A stretch of 64,000 nt of DNA, taken from Rhodanobacter denitrificans (GTDB lineage: Bacteria > Pseudomonadota > Gammaproteobacteria > Xanthomonadales > Rhodanobacteraceae). Below, one piece after another: positions 43,821 through 54,672 of the stretch. Location: NCBI RefSeq assembly GCF_003335105.1, contig NZ_QFWQ01000004.1, positions 62,001 through 126,000 of the forward strand, in the 5' to 3' direction. A program made the translations under genes and the position numbers. The stretch's first letter is position 1. Each line of letters begins with the position of its first letter. The notes below the pieces were generated by a model. The model did no database searches and was not told where the DNA came from. It worked only from the letters and a program-made list of their open reading frames with translations.

Positions 43821-44660
43821 CTACTGCTTGACCACGCGGAACGCCTGCACGCGGCGATCGTCGGCTTCGGTGACGTGGAACAGATAGTCGCCGATGCGGA
43901 CCTCTTCGCCGGCTTCGGGCAGGTGGCCGAACTCGGCGGTGACCATGCCGCCGACGGTGTCGTATTCCTCGTCGGAGAAATCCGTGCCGGCCTGCTCATT
44001 GAAATCCTCGATCGGGGTCAGCGCGCTGACCAGCCAGTCGCCGCCGGGCTGTTCGTGCATCAGCTCGGGCTCTTCCTCGTCGTCGTGCTCGTCGTCGATC
44101 TCGCCGACGATCTGCTCCAGCACGTCCTCGATGGTGACCAGGCCGGCGACGCCGCCGTATTCGTTGACCACCAGCGCCATGTGGTTGCGGGTCAGACGAA
44201 ACTCTTCCAGCAGCACGTTCAGCCGCATCGACTCGGGGATCAGCACGGCCGGGCGCAGGATCGCGCGGATGTCGAAGTGCTCGGCGGCGCCGAAGTACTT
44301 CAGCAGGTCCTTGGCCAGCAGGATGCCGAGGATCTCGTCCTTGTCCTCGCCGTGCACCGGGAAGCGCGAGTGGCCGGATTCGACCACGGCGGCGAGGATG
44401 TCGGGCAGCGGCGACTCGGCCGCCAGCATCACGATCTGCATGCGCGGGACCATCACGTCGTCCACGCTCAGTTCGGTGACCTTGATCGCCCCCTCGACCA
44501 TGGTGAGGGTATCCACGGACAGCAGTCCGTTGGTCTGGGCGGAACGCAATTCCTCGATCAGCTCGTCGCGGTTGCGCGGCTCGCCGGAAAACATGTGGCC
44601 CAGTCGATCCCACCAGGTTCGGTGGGCCGGGCCGCTGGTACTGCCAGGGTCGTCGCTCAT
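43821..44660 (-). CDS. corC: CorC/HlyC-family CBS-domain protein
   Basis: Cytoplasmic CBS-pair protein associated with Mg2+/Co2+ efflux (YbeX in E. coli). The 279 residues include two CBS motifs (VDDVMVPRMQIVML; VVNEYGGVAGLVTIEDVLEQIVG), an acidic stretch (DDEHDDEEEPEL) and a C-terminal CorC_HlyC domain with DEEYDTVGGMVTAEFGHLPEAGE. No membrane segment is present. Part of the conserved phoH-ybeY-corC series, separated from ybeY by a 185-bp repeat-containing gap. Confidence 0.94.
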   Translation of the reverse strand: MSDDPGSTSGPAHRTWWDRLGHMFSGEPRNRDELIEELRSAQTNGLLSVDTLTMVEGAIKVTELSVDDVMVPRMQIVMLAAESPLPDILAAVVESGHSRFPVHGEDKDEILGILLAKDLLKYFGAAEHFDIRAILRPAVLIPESMRLNVLLEEFRLTRNHMALVVNEYGGVAGLVTIEDVLEQIVGEIDDEHDDEEEPELMHEQPGGDWLVSALTPIEDFNEQAGTDFSDEEYDTVGGMVTAEFGHLPEAGEEVRIGDYLFHVTEADDRRVQAFRVVKQ

Positions 44661-44764
44661 TACTCGTTGGGAATCTGCCCGAAACCGGGCGGAAGGCCGA
44701 TTCTAGCGGAAATAACGTGACGGTTCAGGGCACAAGCGCGCTGTAGCTCATCCCCCCCTGTGTG

Positions 44765-44820
44765 GCAGGGGAGGGAGCCAGGGCGCTCAGGCGGGGCCGG
44801 TGCTGTTGCTCCTCCCCTGC
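44765..44820. repeat. Inverted GCAGGGGAGG repeat between ybeY and corC
   Basis: Arms GCAGGGGAGGGAGC (44765-44778) and its near-complement TGCTCCTCCCCTGC (44807-44820) enclose a 28-base loop. In the leftward transcript they would form a stable intercistronic stem. Further GGGACGGAGC-like words nearby suggest a short interspersed repeat. It could lower corC expression relative to ybeY or act as a partial terminator. Confidence 0.6.
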
Positions 44821-44845
44821 GCTGCAAGGGACGGAGCAAGGCACG

Positions 44846-45307
44846 TCAAACGTACGGATCGGCGATGCCCAGGCCGGCGAGAATGCGGGTTTCCAGCGCT
44901 TCCATCGCCTCGGCCTCGGCTTCCTCGACGTGGTCGTGACCGAGCAGGTGCAGCACGCCGTGGACGGTGAGATGGGCCCAGTGGTCGCGCGGCGATTTGC
45001 CATGCTCGGCCGCCTCGCGCAGCACCACCGGGGCGCAGATCGCCAGGTCGCCGATCAGCGGCAGCGCCACCCCGGGCGGCAGCTCGGCGGGGAACGACAG
45101 CACGTTGGTGGCGTAATCCTTGCTGCGGTAGTCGCGATTCAGCGCGCGGCCTTCGTCGGCATCGACGATGCGGATCGCCAGCTCGGTGCTCTTGCGCCGC
45201 CTCGCGCCGCGCAGCGCCGCCTCGACCCAGCGGCGGAAGCTGGCCGGCGCGGGCAGGCCGGCGCGCGGCACCGCATAGCCGACGGCGAGCGTCAGCATCG
45301 CGCTCAT
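44846..45307 (-). CDS. ybeY: Endoribonuclease YbeY (16S rRNA maturation factor)
   Basis: Zinc-dependent RNase involved in 16S rRNA 3'-end maturation and ribosome quality control. The 153 residues contain the metal-binding triad in [16 protein letters not shown] and the conserved [14 protein letters not shown] strand region. The ATG at 45307 overlaps the phoH stop (ATGA), so it is co-translated with phoH. Order phoH-ybeY-corC is widely conserved. Confidence 0.96.
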   Translation of the reverse strand: MSAMLTLAVGYAVPRAGLPAPASFRRWVEAALRGARRRKSTELAIRIVDADEGRALNRDYRSKDYATNVLSFPAELPPGVALPLIGDLAICAPVVLREAAEHGKSPRDHWAHLTVHGVLHLLGHDHVEEAEAEAMEALETRILAGLGIADPYV

Positions 45308-46284
45308 TCGCCGCCCTCGTCCTTCTGCTCGAACGCCTCGTAGGCGCGCACGATCTTCGCCACCAGCGGGTGGCGCACCACGTCGCGCGAGGTGAAGAAG
45401 GTGAAGCTGATGCCGCCCACGCCGCGCAGCACCTCGATCGCCTGGCGCAGGCCCGAGCGGGTGTTGCGCGGCAGGTCGACCTGGGTGACGTCGCCGGTGA
45501 TCACCGCCACCGTGCCGAAGCCGATGCGCGTCAGGAACATCTTCATCTGCTCGACCGTGGTGTTCTGCGCCTCGTCGAGGATCACGTACGAATCGTTCAA
45601 GGTGCGCCCGCGCATGTAGGCCAGCGGGGCGATCTCGATCACGTTGCGCTCGATCAGCTTGGCGACTTTCTCGAAGCCGAGCATCTCGTACAGCGCGTCG
45701 TACAGCGGGCGCAGGTAGGGGTCGACCTTCTGCGACAGGTCGCCGGGCAGGAAGCCCAGCTTCTCGCCGGCCTCGACCGCCGGGCGCACCAGAATCAGCC
45801 GCTGCACCCGGTTCGCCTCCAGCGCCTCGACCGCGCTGGCCACCGCCAGGTAGGTCTTGCCGGTGCCGGCCGGGCCCACGCCGAAGTTGATGTCGTGGCC
45901 GGCAATCGCATGCAGGTAGCGCGCCTGGTTCGGGCCGCGGCCCTTGATCACGCCGCGCTTGACCTTGATCGCCACTTCCTGGGCGCCTTCGGCGGCCGCC
46001 TCGTTGATCGCGTCGATGCCGGATTCGGCCAGCTGCAGGTTGATCCGCGCGCCGGTCAGCGCTTCGTCGCCGGTGGCGGCGTACAGCGCGCGCAGCACCT
46101 TCTCGGCGGCGCGCGCTGCGGCGTCCTCGCCGATCACCTGGAAGATGCCGCCGCGATGGTTGATCTCCACGCCGAGGCGCAGCTCGATCTGGCGCAGGTG
46201 TTCGTCGAACGGCCCGCACAGGTTGGCGAGGCGGGCGTTGTCTTCGGGATCGAGGGTGAAATCGCGCTGGTTGAGTTCGCTCAT
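45304..46284 (-). CDS. phoH: PhoH-family ATPase (YbeZ)
   Basis: Predicted RNA-associated P-loop ATPase that partners with YbeY. The 326 residues have an N-terminal KH-like part and an ATPase core with Walker [12 protein letters not shown] (~150), [16 protein letters not shown], and Walker [11 protein letters not shown] with [14 protein letters not shown] 46284 (MSELNQRDF) is chosen; an upstream ATG at 46341 lacks support and would extend toward the tetR promoter. It is divergent from the tetR gene across ~100 bp. Confidence 0.95.
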   Translation of the reverse strand: MSELNQRDFTLDPEDNARLANLCGPFDEHLRQIELRLGVEINHRGGIFQVIGEDAAARAAEKVLRALYAATGDEALTGARINLQLAESGIDAINEAAAEGAQEVAIKVKRGVIKGRGPNQARYLHAIAGHDINFGVGPAGTGKTYLAVASAVEALEANRVQRLILVRPAVEAGEKLGFLPGDLSQKVDPYLRPLYDALYEMLGFEKVAKLIERNVIEIAPLAYMRGRTLNDSYVILDEAQNTTVEQMKMFLTRIGFGTVAVITGDVTQVDLPRNTRSGLRQAIEVLRGVGGISFTFFTSRDVVRHPLVAKIVRAYEAFEQKDEGGE

Positions 46285-46363
46285 AGGGGCGCGAGAGTAG
46301 CGCGCCGCTGCCGGAAGAGCCACGACGACGGCCTGCGGCAAGGACGGCGGCGGGGTGGTTGCA

Positions 46364-46386
46364 TATAATTAATTGTTGAATTAATT
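46364..46386 (+). promoter_or_regulatory. tetR promoter -10 and palindromic operator
   Basis: A perfect TATAAT (46364-46369) overlaps a perfect palindrome, AATTAATT-GTTG-AATTAATT (46367-46386), ending one base before the tetR ATG. The location over -10, start point and start codon suits autorepression by the TetR-family protein. No clear -35 box is visible. Confidence 0.8.
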
Positions 46387-46387
46387 T

Positions 46388-47068
46388 ATGTACATGACTA
46401 CTCCCAACAAGCCGGCGAAACCCGGGCGTCGCGCCGGGCGTCCCAGCGGCGACGATCTGGACCTGCGCTCGCGGCTGCTGGATGTCGCGATCGAGCGGTT
46501 TGCGCAGGCCGGGATCGGCGCGACCCCGCTGCGGGCGATCGCCACCGCCGCCGGCGTCACGCCGGCGATGCTGCACTACTACTTCGGCGACAAGGCGCGG
46601 CTGGTCCGTGCGGTGATCGACGAACGGCTGCTGCCGGTATTCGTGCCGCTGCGCGCGCAACTGGAGCAGGCCGGCGGCGATCCGATGGCGCTGATCGAAG
46701 GCTTCGTGCACGGCATCGGCGTGGTGGTGGCGCGCCATCCGTGGCTGCCGCCGCTGTGGGTGTGCGAGGTGCTGTGCGAGGGTGGCGCGCTGCGCGAGGT
46801 GTTGTTCGCCGAGGGCGTGCCCGGCGTGCCGCAGCTGCTGGCCGGGCGCTTCGCGGCGGCGCAGGCGGATGGACGGCTGAACGCCGGCCTGGATCCGCGC
46901 CTGCTGGTCGTCTCGCTGGTCGGCCTGACCCTGTTTCCTGCCGCCGGCGCGCCGATCTGGCGGCGCGCATTCGGTGCCGAAGGGCTGGGACCCGAGGCGA
47001 TGTCGCAGCACACGCTTGCGCTGCTGGGTGGGGGCGTCGTTGCCAGGGAACCGGGAGAAGCCGCATGA
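46388..47068 (+). CDS. TetR-family repressor of the adjacent efflux operon
   Basis: 226-residue regulator with an N-terminal helix-turn-helix ([27 protein letters not shown], in pieces, ~45-72) and a helical ligand-binding domain. It resembles the CecR/YbiH group that controls ybhG-ybhF-ybhSR efflux genes, in line with its neighbours. ATG 46388 directly follows the palindromic operator; ATG 46394 is an alternative, and neither has a ribosome site. It overlaps the HlyD gene by 4 bases, so repressor and pump share one transcript. Confidence 0.9.
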   Translation: MYMTTPNKPAKPGRRAGRPSGDDLDLRSRLLDVAIERFAQAGIGATPLRAIATAAGVTPAMLHYYFGDKARLVRAVIDERLLPVFVPLRAQLEQAGGDPMALIEGFVHGIGVVVARHPWLPPLWVCEVLCEGGALREVLFAEGVPGVPQLLAGRFAAAQADGRLNAGLDPRLLVVSLVGLTLFPAAGAPIWRRAFGAEGLGPEAMSQHTLALLGGGVVAREPGEAA

Positions 47069-48039
47069 AAATCGCACGCACGATTTGCCGCCTGTCGCCG
47101 GTCGTCCTGCTTGCCGTCGCCGGTCTTGCCGGTTGCGGCAAATCGCCGCCGCAGGCACTGGGCACGCTCGAATACGACCGCATTACCCTGCCGGCGCCGG
47201 CCGCCGAACGCATCGTGGCGATCGACGTGCGCGAGGGCGAGCAGGTCAAGGCGGGCCAGTCGCTGCTGCAACTGGATCCCGCGCATACCCGCGCCGAACT
47301 CGCCGCGGCACAGGCGCAGGCGCGGCAGCAGCGCGAGGTATTGGCCGAACTCGAAACCGGGCCGCGCCGCGAGGACATCGACAAGGCGCGGGCGAACCTC
47401 GCCGCGGCACAGGCACAGGCACGCGAGGCGCGTGCCTACTACGCGCGGCTGGCTCCGCTGAAGGGCAACGGCTACGTGGCTGCGGCCGACCTCGACCGCG
47501 CACGCGCCACGGCCGGCAACGCCGATGGCCAGGTGGCGGCGGCGCAGGCCGCGCTGGACGAATTGCGGCACGGCACCCGACCGGAGCAGATCGCGCAAGC
47601 GCAAGCGGCGCTGGCGGCCGCGGACGCACAGGCAGGCGCGCAGCAGGTGCTGCTGGGCAAGCTGGCCGTCGTGGCCCCTCGCGCCGGGCGCATCGACAGC
47701 CTGCCGTACAAGCTCGGCGACCAGGCGCCGGTCGGCTCGCCGCTGGCGATCCTGCTGGCCGGCGATGCGCCGTACGCGCGCATCTACGTACCGGTGCAGC
47801 AACGCGCCGGCGTGCGCGTCGGCGACGCCATCCGGATTTTCGTGGCCGGCCGCGACCAACCGTATGCCGGCAAGGTGCGGATGATCCGCAGCGAGCCGGA
47901 TTTCACCCCGTACTACGCGCTGATCGGCGACGACGCGGCGCGGCTGAGCTACCTCGCGGAAGTCGCGCTGGGGGCGGACGCGGCGGAACTGCCTGCCGGC
48001 CTGCCAGTGCATGCCGAACTCCGCGAGGCCGCGAAGTGA
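47065..48039 (+). CDS. HlyD-family membrane-fusion lipoprotein of an ABC efflux pump
   Basis: Periplasmic adaptor linking an inner-membrane pump to an outer-membrane exit. The 324 residues start with a signal peptide whose LAGC box (Cys24) predicts a lipoprotein. A barrel-sandwich half ([20 protein letters not shown]), a long Ala/Gln/Arg coiled-coil hairpin and the return half ([19 protein letters not shown]) follow. YbhG-like by context. A lipid anchor instead of a membrane helix is noteworthy for an ABC-linked adaptor. Confidence 0.9.
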   Translation: MKIARTICRLSPVVLLAVAGLAGCGKSPPQALGTLEYDRITLPAPAAERIVAIDVREGEQVKAGQSLLQLDPAHTRAELAAAQAQARQQREVLAELETGPRREDIDKARANLAAAQAQAREARAYYARLAPLKGNGYVAAADLDRARATAGNADGQVAAAQAALDELRHGTRPEQIAQAQAALAAADAQAGAQQVLLGKLAVVAPRAGRIDSLPYKLGDQAPVGSPLAILLAGDAPYARIYVPVQQRAGVRVGDAIRIFVAGRDQPYAGKVRMIRSEPDFTPYYALIGDDAARLSYLAEVALGADAAELPAGLPVHAELREAAK

Positions 48040-48995
48040 CCGCCGCCGACGACAGCGTGGCGATCCGCGCGCGCGGGTTGACCCGGCGCTTCGGCAAGCT
48101 GGTCGCGGTGGACCATGTCGATCTCGAAGTGCCGATGAAGCGCGTGTACGGCTTTCTCGGTCCCAACGGCTCGGGCAAATCCACCACCATCCGCATGCTG
48201 TGCGGGCTGCTGACGCCGAGTGAGGGCGAGATCGAGGTGCTTGGCCTGCGCATCCCGGCGCAAGCCGACGAGCTGCGCCCGCGCATCGGCTACATGACGC
48301 AGAAGTTCTCGTTGTTCGAGGACCTCAGCGTGCGCGAGAACCTGGAGTTCCTCGCCGCGATCCAGGGCGTGCCGAAGGCGACCACGAAACGCCGCATCGA
48401 CGAGCTGATCGCGCAGTACCATTTCGGCGATCGCCAGCAGCAGCTGGCCGGCACCATGAGCGGTGGCCAGAAGCAGCGCCTGGCGCTGGCCTGCGCGGTG
48501 ATCCACGAGCCGCAGCTGCTGTTCCTCGACGAGCCCACCAGTGCAGTCGATCCGGAATCGCGCCGCGATTTTTGGGAGAAGCTCTTTGAGCTGGCCGATG
48601 CCGGCACCACGCTGCTGGTCTCCACCCATCTGATGGACGAGGCCGAGCGCTGCCATCGGCTGGCCATCCTCGATCGCGGCGTGCTGGTGGCCGACGGCAC
48701 GCCGCATGAGCTGACCGCGCGGCTGGAGGGGCGCACCTTCACCGTCGAGGCGACCGATCCGCGCCGGGCCCAGCGCACGCTGGTCGACGTGCCTGGCGTG
48801 CTTGGCGTGGCCCAGGTCGGCAATACCCTGCGCGTGCTGGGTGCTGACGGTGCCGGCGACGCGCCGCAGCGCATGGGGCAGGCGCTGGCCGCGGCGGGGC
48901 AGCCGGCGAGGGTCGTCCCCGCGCCGCCGAACCTCGAGGACGTGTTCGTCGCCGCCACGCGCAACGGCAGTGTCGACCGGGAGCGCGCCGCATGA
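48036..48995 (+). CDS. ABC transporter ATP-binding protein (efflux)
   Basis: 319-residue ATPase with a single nucleotide-binding domain: Walker A GPNGSGKST, Q-loop MTQKFSLFEDL, signature MSGGQKQRLALA, Walker B LLFLDEPTSAVDP and switch STHLMDEAE, then a ~90-residue C-terminal domain. It starts with GTG, overlapping the HlyD stop, and overlaps the permease by 4 bases. It resembles one half of YbhF, which in E. coli has two ATPase domains; this one has a single domain and so presumably works as a dimer. Confidence 0.94.
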   Translation: MTAADDSVAIRARGLTRRFGKLVAVDHVDLEVPMKRVYGFLGPNGSGKSTTIRMLCGLLTPSEGEIEVLGLRIPAQADELRPRIGYMTQKFSLFEDLSVRENLEFLAAIQGVPKATTKRRIDELIAQYHFGDRQQQLAGTMSGGQKQRLALACAVIHEPQLLFLDEPTSAVDPESRRDFWEKLFELADAGTTLLVSTHLMDEAERCHRLAILDRGVLVADGTPHELTARLEGRTFTVEATDPRRAQRTLVDVPGVLGVAQVGNTLRVLGADGAGDAPQRMGQALAAAGQPARVVPAPPNLEDVFVAATRNGSVDRERAA

Positions 48996-50101
48996 ACTGG
49001 CGCCGGCTGTGGGCGATCGTGGTCAAGGAACTGCGCCAGCTGCGCCGCGACCGCATCACGCTGGCAATGGTGATCGGCATACCGGCGATCCAGCTGGTGC
49101 TGTTCGGCTACGCGATCAACACCAATCTGCGCGGGCTGGACGCCGGCATCGCCGACCAGGCCAACACCGCCGGCTCGCGGGCGCTGGTGCTGGACATGCT
49201 GGCAACCGGCGTGGTCGCGCCGGTGGCCAGGGCGGATACGCCGCAGGAACTGATGGCGATGATCCGGCGCGGGCGGATCGGCATCGGCATCGTGGTGCCG
49301 CCGGATTTCGAGCGACGGCGCATCGACGGCCGCGAGGTGGCGCAGGTGCTGGTCGACGGCAGCGACACGGCGGTGCAGGCCGCCGCCGCGCAGCTCGCGC
49401 AGACCCCGCTGGACAGCGCCGCGCCGGACATGCGGGCGCCGCTGGCCAGCACGCCCCCGGGCGGCCGGATCAGCGTGGTCGGTTTCTACAACCCGCAGCG
49501 GCGCTCGGCGCTCAACATCGTGCCCGGCCTGATCGGGGTGATCCTGACCATGACCATGGTGCTGTTCACGGCCATCGCGGTCGTGCGCGAGCGCGAGCGC
49601 GGCAACATGGAGCTGCTGATCGCCACGCCTCTGAGCAGCACCGAGCTGATGGTCGGCAAGGTGCTGCCGTACGTGGCGATCGGCCTGGTGCAGACCAGCG
49701 TGGTGCTGGCGCTGGGCGTGTGGCTGTTCGATGTGCCCATCCGCGGCAGCCTGCTCGAGGTGTACCTGGCGTCGGGGCTGCTGATCCTCGCCAACCTCGC
49801 GCTGGGCCTGCTGATCTCCACCCGTGCGCAGTCGCAGTTCCAGGCGATGCAGATGACGTTCTTCGTGTTCTTGCCGTCGATCCTGCTGTCCGGCTTCATG
49901 TTCCCGTTCGCCGGCATGCCGAAGTCGGTGCAGTGGTTCGCCGAGGTGCTGCCGCTGACCCATTTCCTGCGCCTGATCCGCGGCGTGATGCTGCGCGGCG
50001 CCGGCCTGCGGGAGATGTGGGGCGAGGTACTGGCGCTGGCCGCCTTCACCCTGCTGATGATGGCGCTGGCGATCCTGCGTTTCCGCAAGCGGCTGGACTG
50101 A
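48992..50101 (+). CDS. ABC-2 type permease (efflux)
   Basis: 369-residue membrane protein: one N-terminal helix (~24-42), a ~150-residue periplasmic domain, then five C-terminal helices with the family motif ERERGNMELLIATPLSSTELMVGK. It resembles YbhS/YbhR, but only one permease gene is present where E. coli has two, so a homodimer is likely. Substrate unknown; related pumps export drugs or cations. Last gene of the rightward tetR unit; it converges with the GNAT gene across 22 bp. Confidence 0.93.
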   Translation: MNWRRLWAIVVKELRQLRRDRITLAMVIGIPAIQLVLFGYAINTNLRGLDAGIADQANTAGSRALVLDMLATGVVAPVARADTPQELMAMIRRGRIGIGIVVPPDFERRRIDGREVAQVLVDGSDTAVQAAAAQLAQTPLDSAAPDMRAPLASTPPGGRISVVGFYNPQRRSALNIVPGLIGVILTMTMVLFTAIAVVRERERGNMELLIATPLSSTELMVGKVLPYVAIGLVQTSVVLALGVWLFDVPIRGSLLEVYLASGLLILANLALGLLISTRAQSQFQAMQMTFFVFLPSILLSGFMFPFAGMPKSVQWFAEVLPLTHFLRLIRGVMLRGAGLREMWGEVLALAAFTLLMMALAILRFRKRLD

Positions 50102-50123
50102 ACCGCCGCGCCCGGCCCTCCGG

Positions 50124-50615
50124 TTACAGCATGCAGTGCATCACGTAGATGTCGGTGGGGCCGAGTTGCGCGTGGCGGAACGCACCCGGCACCTGGCCGA
50201 CGATGCGGAAGCCGTGGCGCTGCCACAGTCGCACCGCGGTGGTGTTGCTGACCACCACGCAGTTGAACTGCATCGCGGTGAAGCCGGCGTGCCTGGCCTG
50301 CTCCAGCGAGTGCTCGCACAGTGCCGAGGCGATGCCCTGGCCGCGCGCCTCCGGCGCCACCATGTAGCTGCCGTTGGCCACGTGATCACCCGGCCCCATC
50401 TGATTGGGCGCCAGCCGGTAACAGCCCAGCGCCTGGCCGTCGCGTTCGGCGACGAAGCAGCGTGCCGGCGGCGTGGTCCAGATGGTGCGGGCCTGTTCGA
50501 GACCGATGTCGCGTGGGTAGGTGTAGGTGTCACCGCCGGCAGCGATCGCCTGGAAGAACGGCCACACCCGCACGAACTCGCCCGCGCCGATTTCGCGGAT
50601 CACCAGCTCGCTCAT
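50124..50615 (-). CDS. GNAT-family N-acetyltransferase
   Basis: A 163-residue acetyl-CoA-dependent transferase with the GNAT core: [24 protein letters not shown] for the R/QxxGxG/A pantetheine loop, and the C-terminal strand-helix [19 protein letters not shown]. The acceptor is unknown. Its ATG overlaps the miaB stop (ATGA), meaning it is translated from the miaB message; it probably rides on housekeeping expression. Converges with the ABC permease. Confidence 0.9.
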   Translation of the reverse strand: MSELVIREIGAGEFVRVWPFFQAIAAGGDTYTYPRDIGLEQARTIWTTPPARCFVAERDGQALGCYRLAPNQMGPGDHVANGSYMVAPEARGQGIASALCEHSLEQARHAGFTAMQFNCVVVSNTTAVRLWQRHGFRIVGQVPGAFRHAQLGPTDIYVMHCML

Positions 50616-51979
50616 GAAGCCACGGCAACCGTTTCGCCGGGCGTATTCACCCGCCCGCGCAGCGAGTTGCTCATCGCATCGGTGATCACCACGTCGACGA
50701 ACTGGCCGATCAGGCGCGGATGGCCGGCGAAGTTCACGTAGCGCATGTTCTCGGTGCGGCCGCTGAGTTCATCCGGGTTGCGCGTGCTGGGCTTCTCCAC
50801 CAGTACGCGCTGCACGGTGCCGACCATCGCCTGGTTGATCTTCCGCGCGTTGGCGTTGATCGCGGCTTGCAGGCGTTCGAGGCGCTGGTGCTTCACCGCC
50901 ATCGGCGTGTCGTCGGCAAGGTTCGCCGCCGGCGTGCCGGGGCGCGCGGAAAAGATGAAGGAGAAGCTCTGGTCGAAGCCGACGTCGTCGATCAGCTTCA
51001 TGGTCTTCCCGAAATCCTCGTCGGTCTCGCCGGGGAAGCCCACGATGAAGTCGGACGACACGCAGATGTCCGGCCGCACCGCGCGCAGCTTGCGGATCTT
51101 CTGCTTGAACTCCAGCGCGGTGTAGCCGCGCTTCATCGCGCCGAGGATGCGGTCGGAGCCGGCCTGCACCGGCAGGTGCAGGTAGTTCGCCAGCTGCGGC
51201 ACGTTGGCGTAGGCCTCGATCAGCGAGTCGGAGAACTCCAGCGGATGCGAGGTGGTGAAGCGGATGCGGCCAATGCCGTCGATCTGCGCGATGGCGTGGA
51301 TCAGCACGGCGAGGTCGGCGATGCCGCCGTCGTGGGTGGGACCACGGTAGGCGTTGACGTTCTGGCCGAGTAGGTTGACCTCGCGCACGCCCTGCGCGGC
51401 GAGTCGGGCGACTTCCACCAGCACGTCGTCGAACGGCCGGCTGATCTCCTCGCCGCGGGTGTAGGGCACCACGCAGTACGAGCAGTACTTGGAGCAGCCT
51501 TCCATGATCGAGACGAAGGCGGTCGGGCCCTCGGCGCGCGGCTCGGGCAGGCGGTCGAACTTCTCGATCTCGGGGAAGGAGATGTCCACCTGCGGCTTGC
51601 CGGTCTCGCGCTGCTTCTCGATCAGTTCGGGCAGGCGGTGCAGGGTCTGCGGGCCGAACACCAGGTCCACGTAGGGCGCGCGCTTGACGATCGCCGCGCC
51701 TTCCTGCGACGCCACGCAGCCGCCGACGCCGATCAGCACCGGCTTGCCGTGCTGCTTGTGCTGCTTCCAGCGGCCGAGCTGGCTGAACACCTTCTCCTGC
51801 GCCTTCTCGCGGATCGAGCAGGTGTTGATCAGGATCACGTCCGCCTCGGACTCGTCCTGGGTCAGCTCCAGCCCATGCGAGGCCTTGAGCACGTCGGCCA
51901 TCTTGGCCGAGTCGTACTCGTTCATCTGGCAGCCGTGGGTCTTGATGAAAAGTTTGTGGAGAGCTGGTTTGCCGCTCAT
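50612..51979 (-). CDS. miaB: tRNA-2-methylthio-N6-isopentenyladenosine synthase MiaB
   Basis: Radical-SAM methylthiotransferase acting on i6A37 of tRNA. The 455 residues show the N-terminal auxiliary cluster cysteines ([25 protein letters not shown]), the radical-SAM CxxxCxxC ([16 protein letters not shown]), and a C-terminal TRAM domain. ATG 51979 ([10 protein letters not shown]) is chosen; ATG 52018 would add 13 residues of poor conservation. In E. coli miaB lies next to phoH; here ~4.3 kb of efflux genes and a GNAT gene separate them. Confidence 0.96.
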   Translation of the reverse strand: MSGKPALHKLFIKTHGCQMNEYDSAKMADVLKASHGLELTQDESEADVILINTCSIREKAQEKVFSQLGRWKQHKQHGKPVLIGVGGCVASQEGAAIVKRAPYVDLVFGPQTLHRLPELIEKQRETGKPQVDISFPEIEKFDRLPEPRAEGPTAFVSIMEGCSKYCSYCVVPYTRGEEISRPFDDVLVEVARLAAQGVREVNLLGQNVNAYRGPTHDGGIADLAVLIHAIAQIDGIGRIRFTTSHPLEFSDSLIEAYANVPQLANYLHLPVQAGSDRILGAMKRGYTALEFKQKIRKLRAVRPDICVSSDFIVGFPGETDEDFGKTMKLIDDVGFDQSFSFIFSARPGTPAANLADDTPMAVKHQRLERLQAAINANARKINQAMVGTVQRVLVEKPSTRNPDELSGRTENMRYVNFAGHPRLIGQFVDVVITDAMSNSLRGRVNTPGETVAVAS

Positions 51980-52206
51980 GGGCGTGGGTACCGTGGTGCG
52001 TGAGGTCGGACTCGCCATCCGATGGACCGCGCAGTTTACCCCCGCGCAGGCGCCGTCGCCAGCAATTCGACATGGCGGATCAATCACTTGCGGAGGCAGG
52101 GGCGGCCGGGCACTGGTTCCGCTCGTGGCTGCCCGGAACGTCGCATGGCGCACGGAATCGCCAGTTCGCACTTGGCGCTGGCCGCGGCTGGCGGCACACT
52201 GCGCCC

Positions 52207-53334
52207 ATGTTCGGCGTCGCAAGCCATGGGGGAAGCGTCGATCGGCCCGCCGGGGGCTTCCCATTGCATTCGATCCTTTGCGGGATCGCGCTCGGCTGCG
52301 CGCTGTGGTGGTCGCCGGCCGGAGCGCGCACGCTGTACCAGTGCACCGGCTCCAGCGGCGAGGCGGTCTTCAGCAGCAGCAAGGCCGGCTACCAAGGCTG
52401 CAAGGCGGTCGGAGGCTATGCCGCGCCGGCGCCCCGGCGCCATGCCATGCCGCCGCGGGCCGCACTGAACCGGGTGGCCGGCACGGTGCAGACCACGGCC
52501 GATCCGCTGCAGGCGCCAGTTGCGGGGGCGGCCTCGCTGGCCGGCGTGCGCGGCACGGTCGAGACCAGCGCACGGCGCCTCGTCGCGGAGCCGCAGGGGC
52601 GGGCTTCGCTGGCCGCGGTGCGGGGTTCGGTGGTGACAGGCGGTGCGGCGCTTCCCGCGGCAACGGAAACGTCCGCTGCGGCGGAGCCGGCGTGGGCCGC
52701 CCGGAAAGCCGAGGCATCGGCAACCCGGTCGGTCGAGCGCACCTACTACTACAAGGTCGTGCATGCCGACGGCAGCATGTATCTAGGGGATCACTCGCCT
52801 CAGCTGCAGAAGGGCGACTTGCTCACCAAGACCTTCGTCGAATACATCAAGACCTGCGCCGCCTGCGATCTGCATTCGCCGATTCACTGGAATTCGACGC
52901 GGCTCAACCTGATTGCCTACGCCGACACGATCCGCGCCGCCAGCGTCGAGTACAGCGTGGACGAAGCGTTCCTGCGCGCGATCATCCACGCCGAGAGCGC
53001 GTTCAATCCGCGCGCGCTGTCGCTCAAGGGCGCGCAGGGGCTGATGCAGCTGATGCCGGGCACGGCCAGCGACATGGGCGTGCTGGACGCGTTCGACTCC
53101 GACCAGAACATCCGCGGCGGCGCGCGCTACCTGGGCCTGCTGCTGCGCGACTTCGGCGGCAACGAGCGGCTGGCCGCCGCGGCCTACAACGCCGGCCCCG
53201 GCGCGGTGCAGCGCTACAAGGGCGTGCCGCCGTATGCCGAGACGCAGGTCTACGTGGAGCGCGTGGACACCCTGCGCAAGCGCTACGGTGCGGCGATCCA
53301 TCCGCCGCTGGCGGTGGCGCGCGGGCCGGGCTGA
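52207..53334 (+). CDS. Lytic transglycosylase (SLT domain) with N-terminal DUF4124-like region
   Basis: Periplasmic enzyme cleaving peptidoglycan glycan strands. From ATG 52207 the protein has 375 residues: signal peptide-like hydrophobic stretch (~15-33), a DUF4124-like segment ([21 protein letters not shown]), a ~90-residue Ala/Thr linker with repeated RGTV/RGSV words, and an SLT domain with catalytic Glu in [10 protein letters not shown], then [13 protein letters not shown] and [11 protein letters not shown]. Upstream in-frame ATGs (52000, 52072) would bury the signal peptide. Ends 4 bp from the convergent protease gene. Confidence 0.88.
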   Translation: MFGVASHGGSVDRPAGGFPLHSILCGIALGCALWWSPAGARTLYQCTGSSGEAVFSSSKAGYQGCKAVGGYAAPAPRRHAMPPRAALNRVAGTVQTTADPLQAPVAGAASLAGVRGTVETSARRLVAEPQGRASLAAVRGSVVTGGAALPAATETSAAAEPAWAARKAEASATRSVERTYYYKVVHADGSMYLGDHSPQLQKGDLLTKTFVEYIKTCAACDLHSPIHWNSTRLNLIAYADTIRAASVEYSVDEAFLRAIIHAESAFNPRALSLKGAQGLMQLMPGTASDMGVLDAFDSDQNIRGGARYLGLLLRDFGGNERLAAAAYNAGPGAVQRYKGVPPYAETQVYVERVDTLRKRYGAAIHPPLAVARGPG

Positions 53335-53338
53335 GCGG

Positions 53339-54508
<1,170 letters not shown>

Positions 54509-54578
54509 GTCGTGAATGGGGAGTCCGGCGGGTCGTGGCGAATGTGGCGGCAGGCGGGGCCCGTCGCAATGCGGTTGA

Positions 54579-54607
54579 TTGTACGGGGCAGGGGCTGACG
54601 CTACACT
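54579..54607 (+). promoter_or_regulatory. Putative sigma70 promoter for petABC
   Basis: TTGTAC (54579-54584), 17-base spacer, TACACT (54602-54607), ~65 bases before petA and divergent from the degS start. Moderate match to both boxes with ideal spacing. Confidence 0.5.
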
Positions 54608-54672
54608 AACGCGATTTTTGCAGGCACCAAAAGCCTGTGTCTCAATGGCAAGCAAGTAATCCGGAGAGCCTG

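Noticed and set aside
42702-44720. 672-codon plus-strand open frame over the Lnb-type and CorC genes
   Set aside because: Gln/Arg/His/Val composition typical of an antisense shadow in GC-rich DNA.
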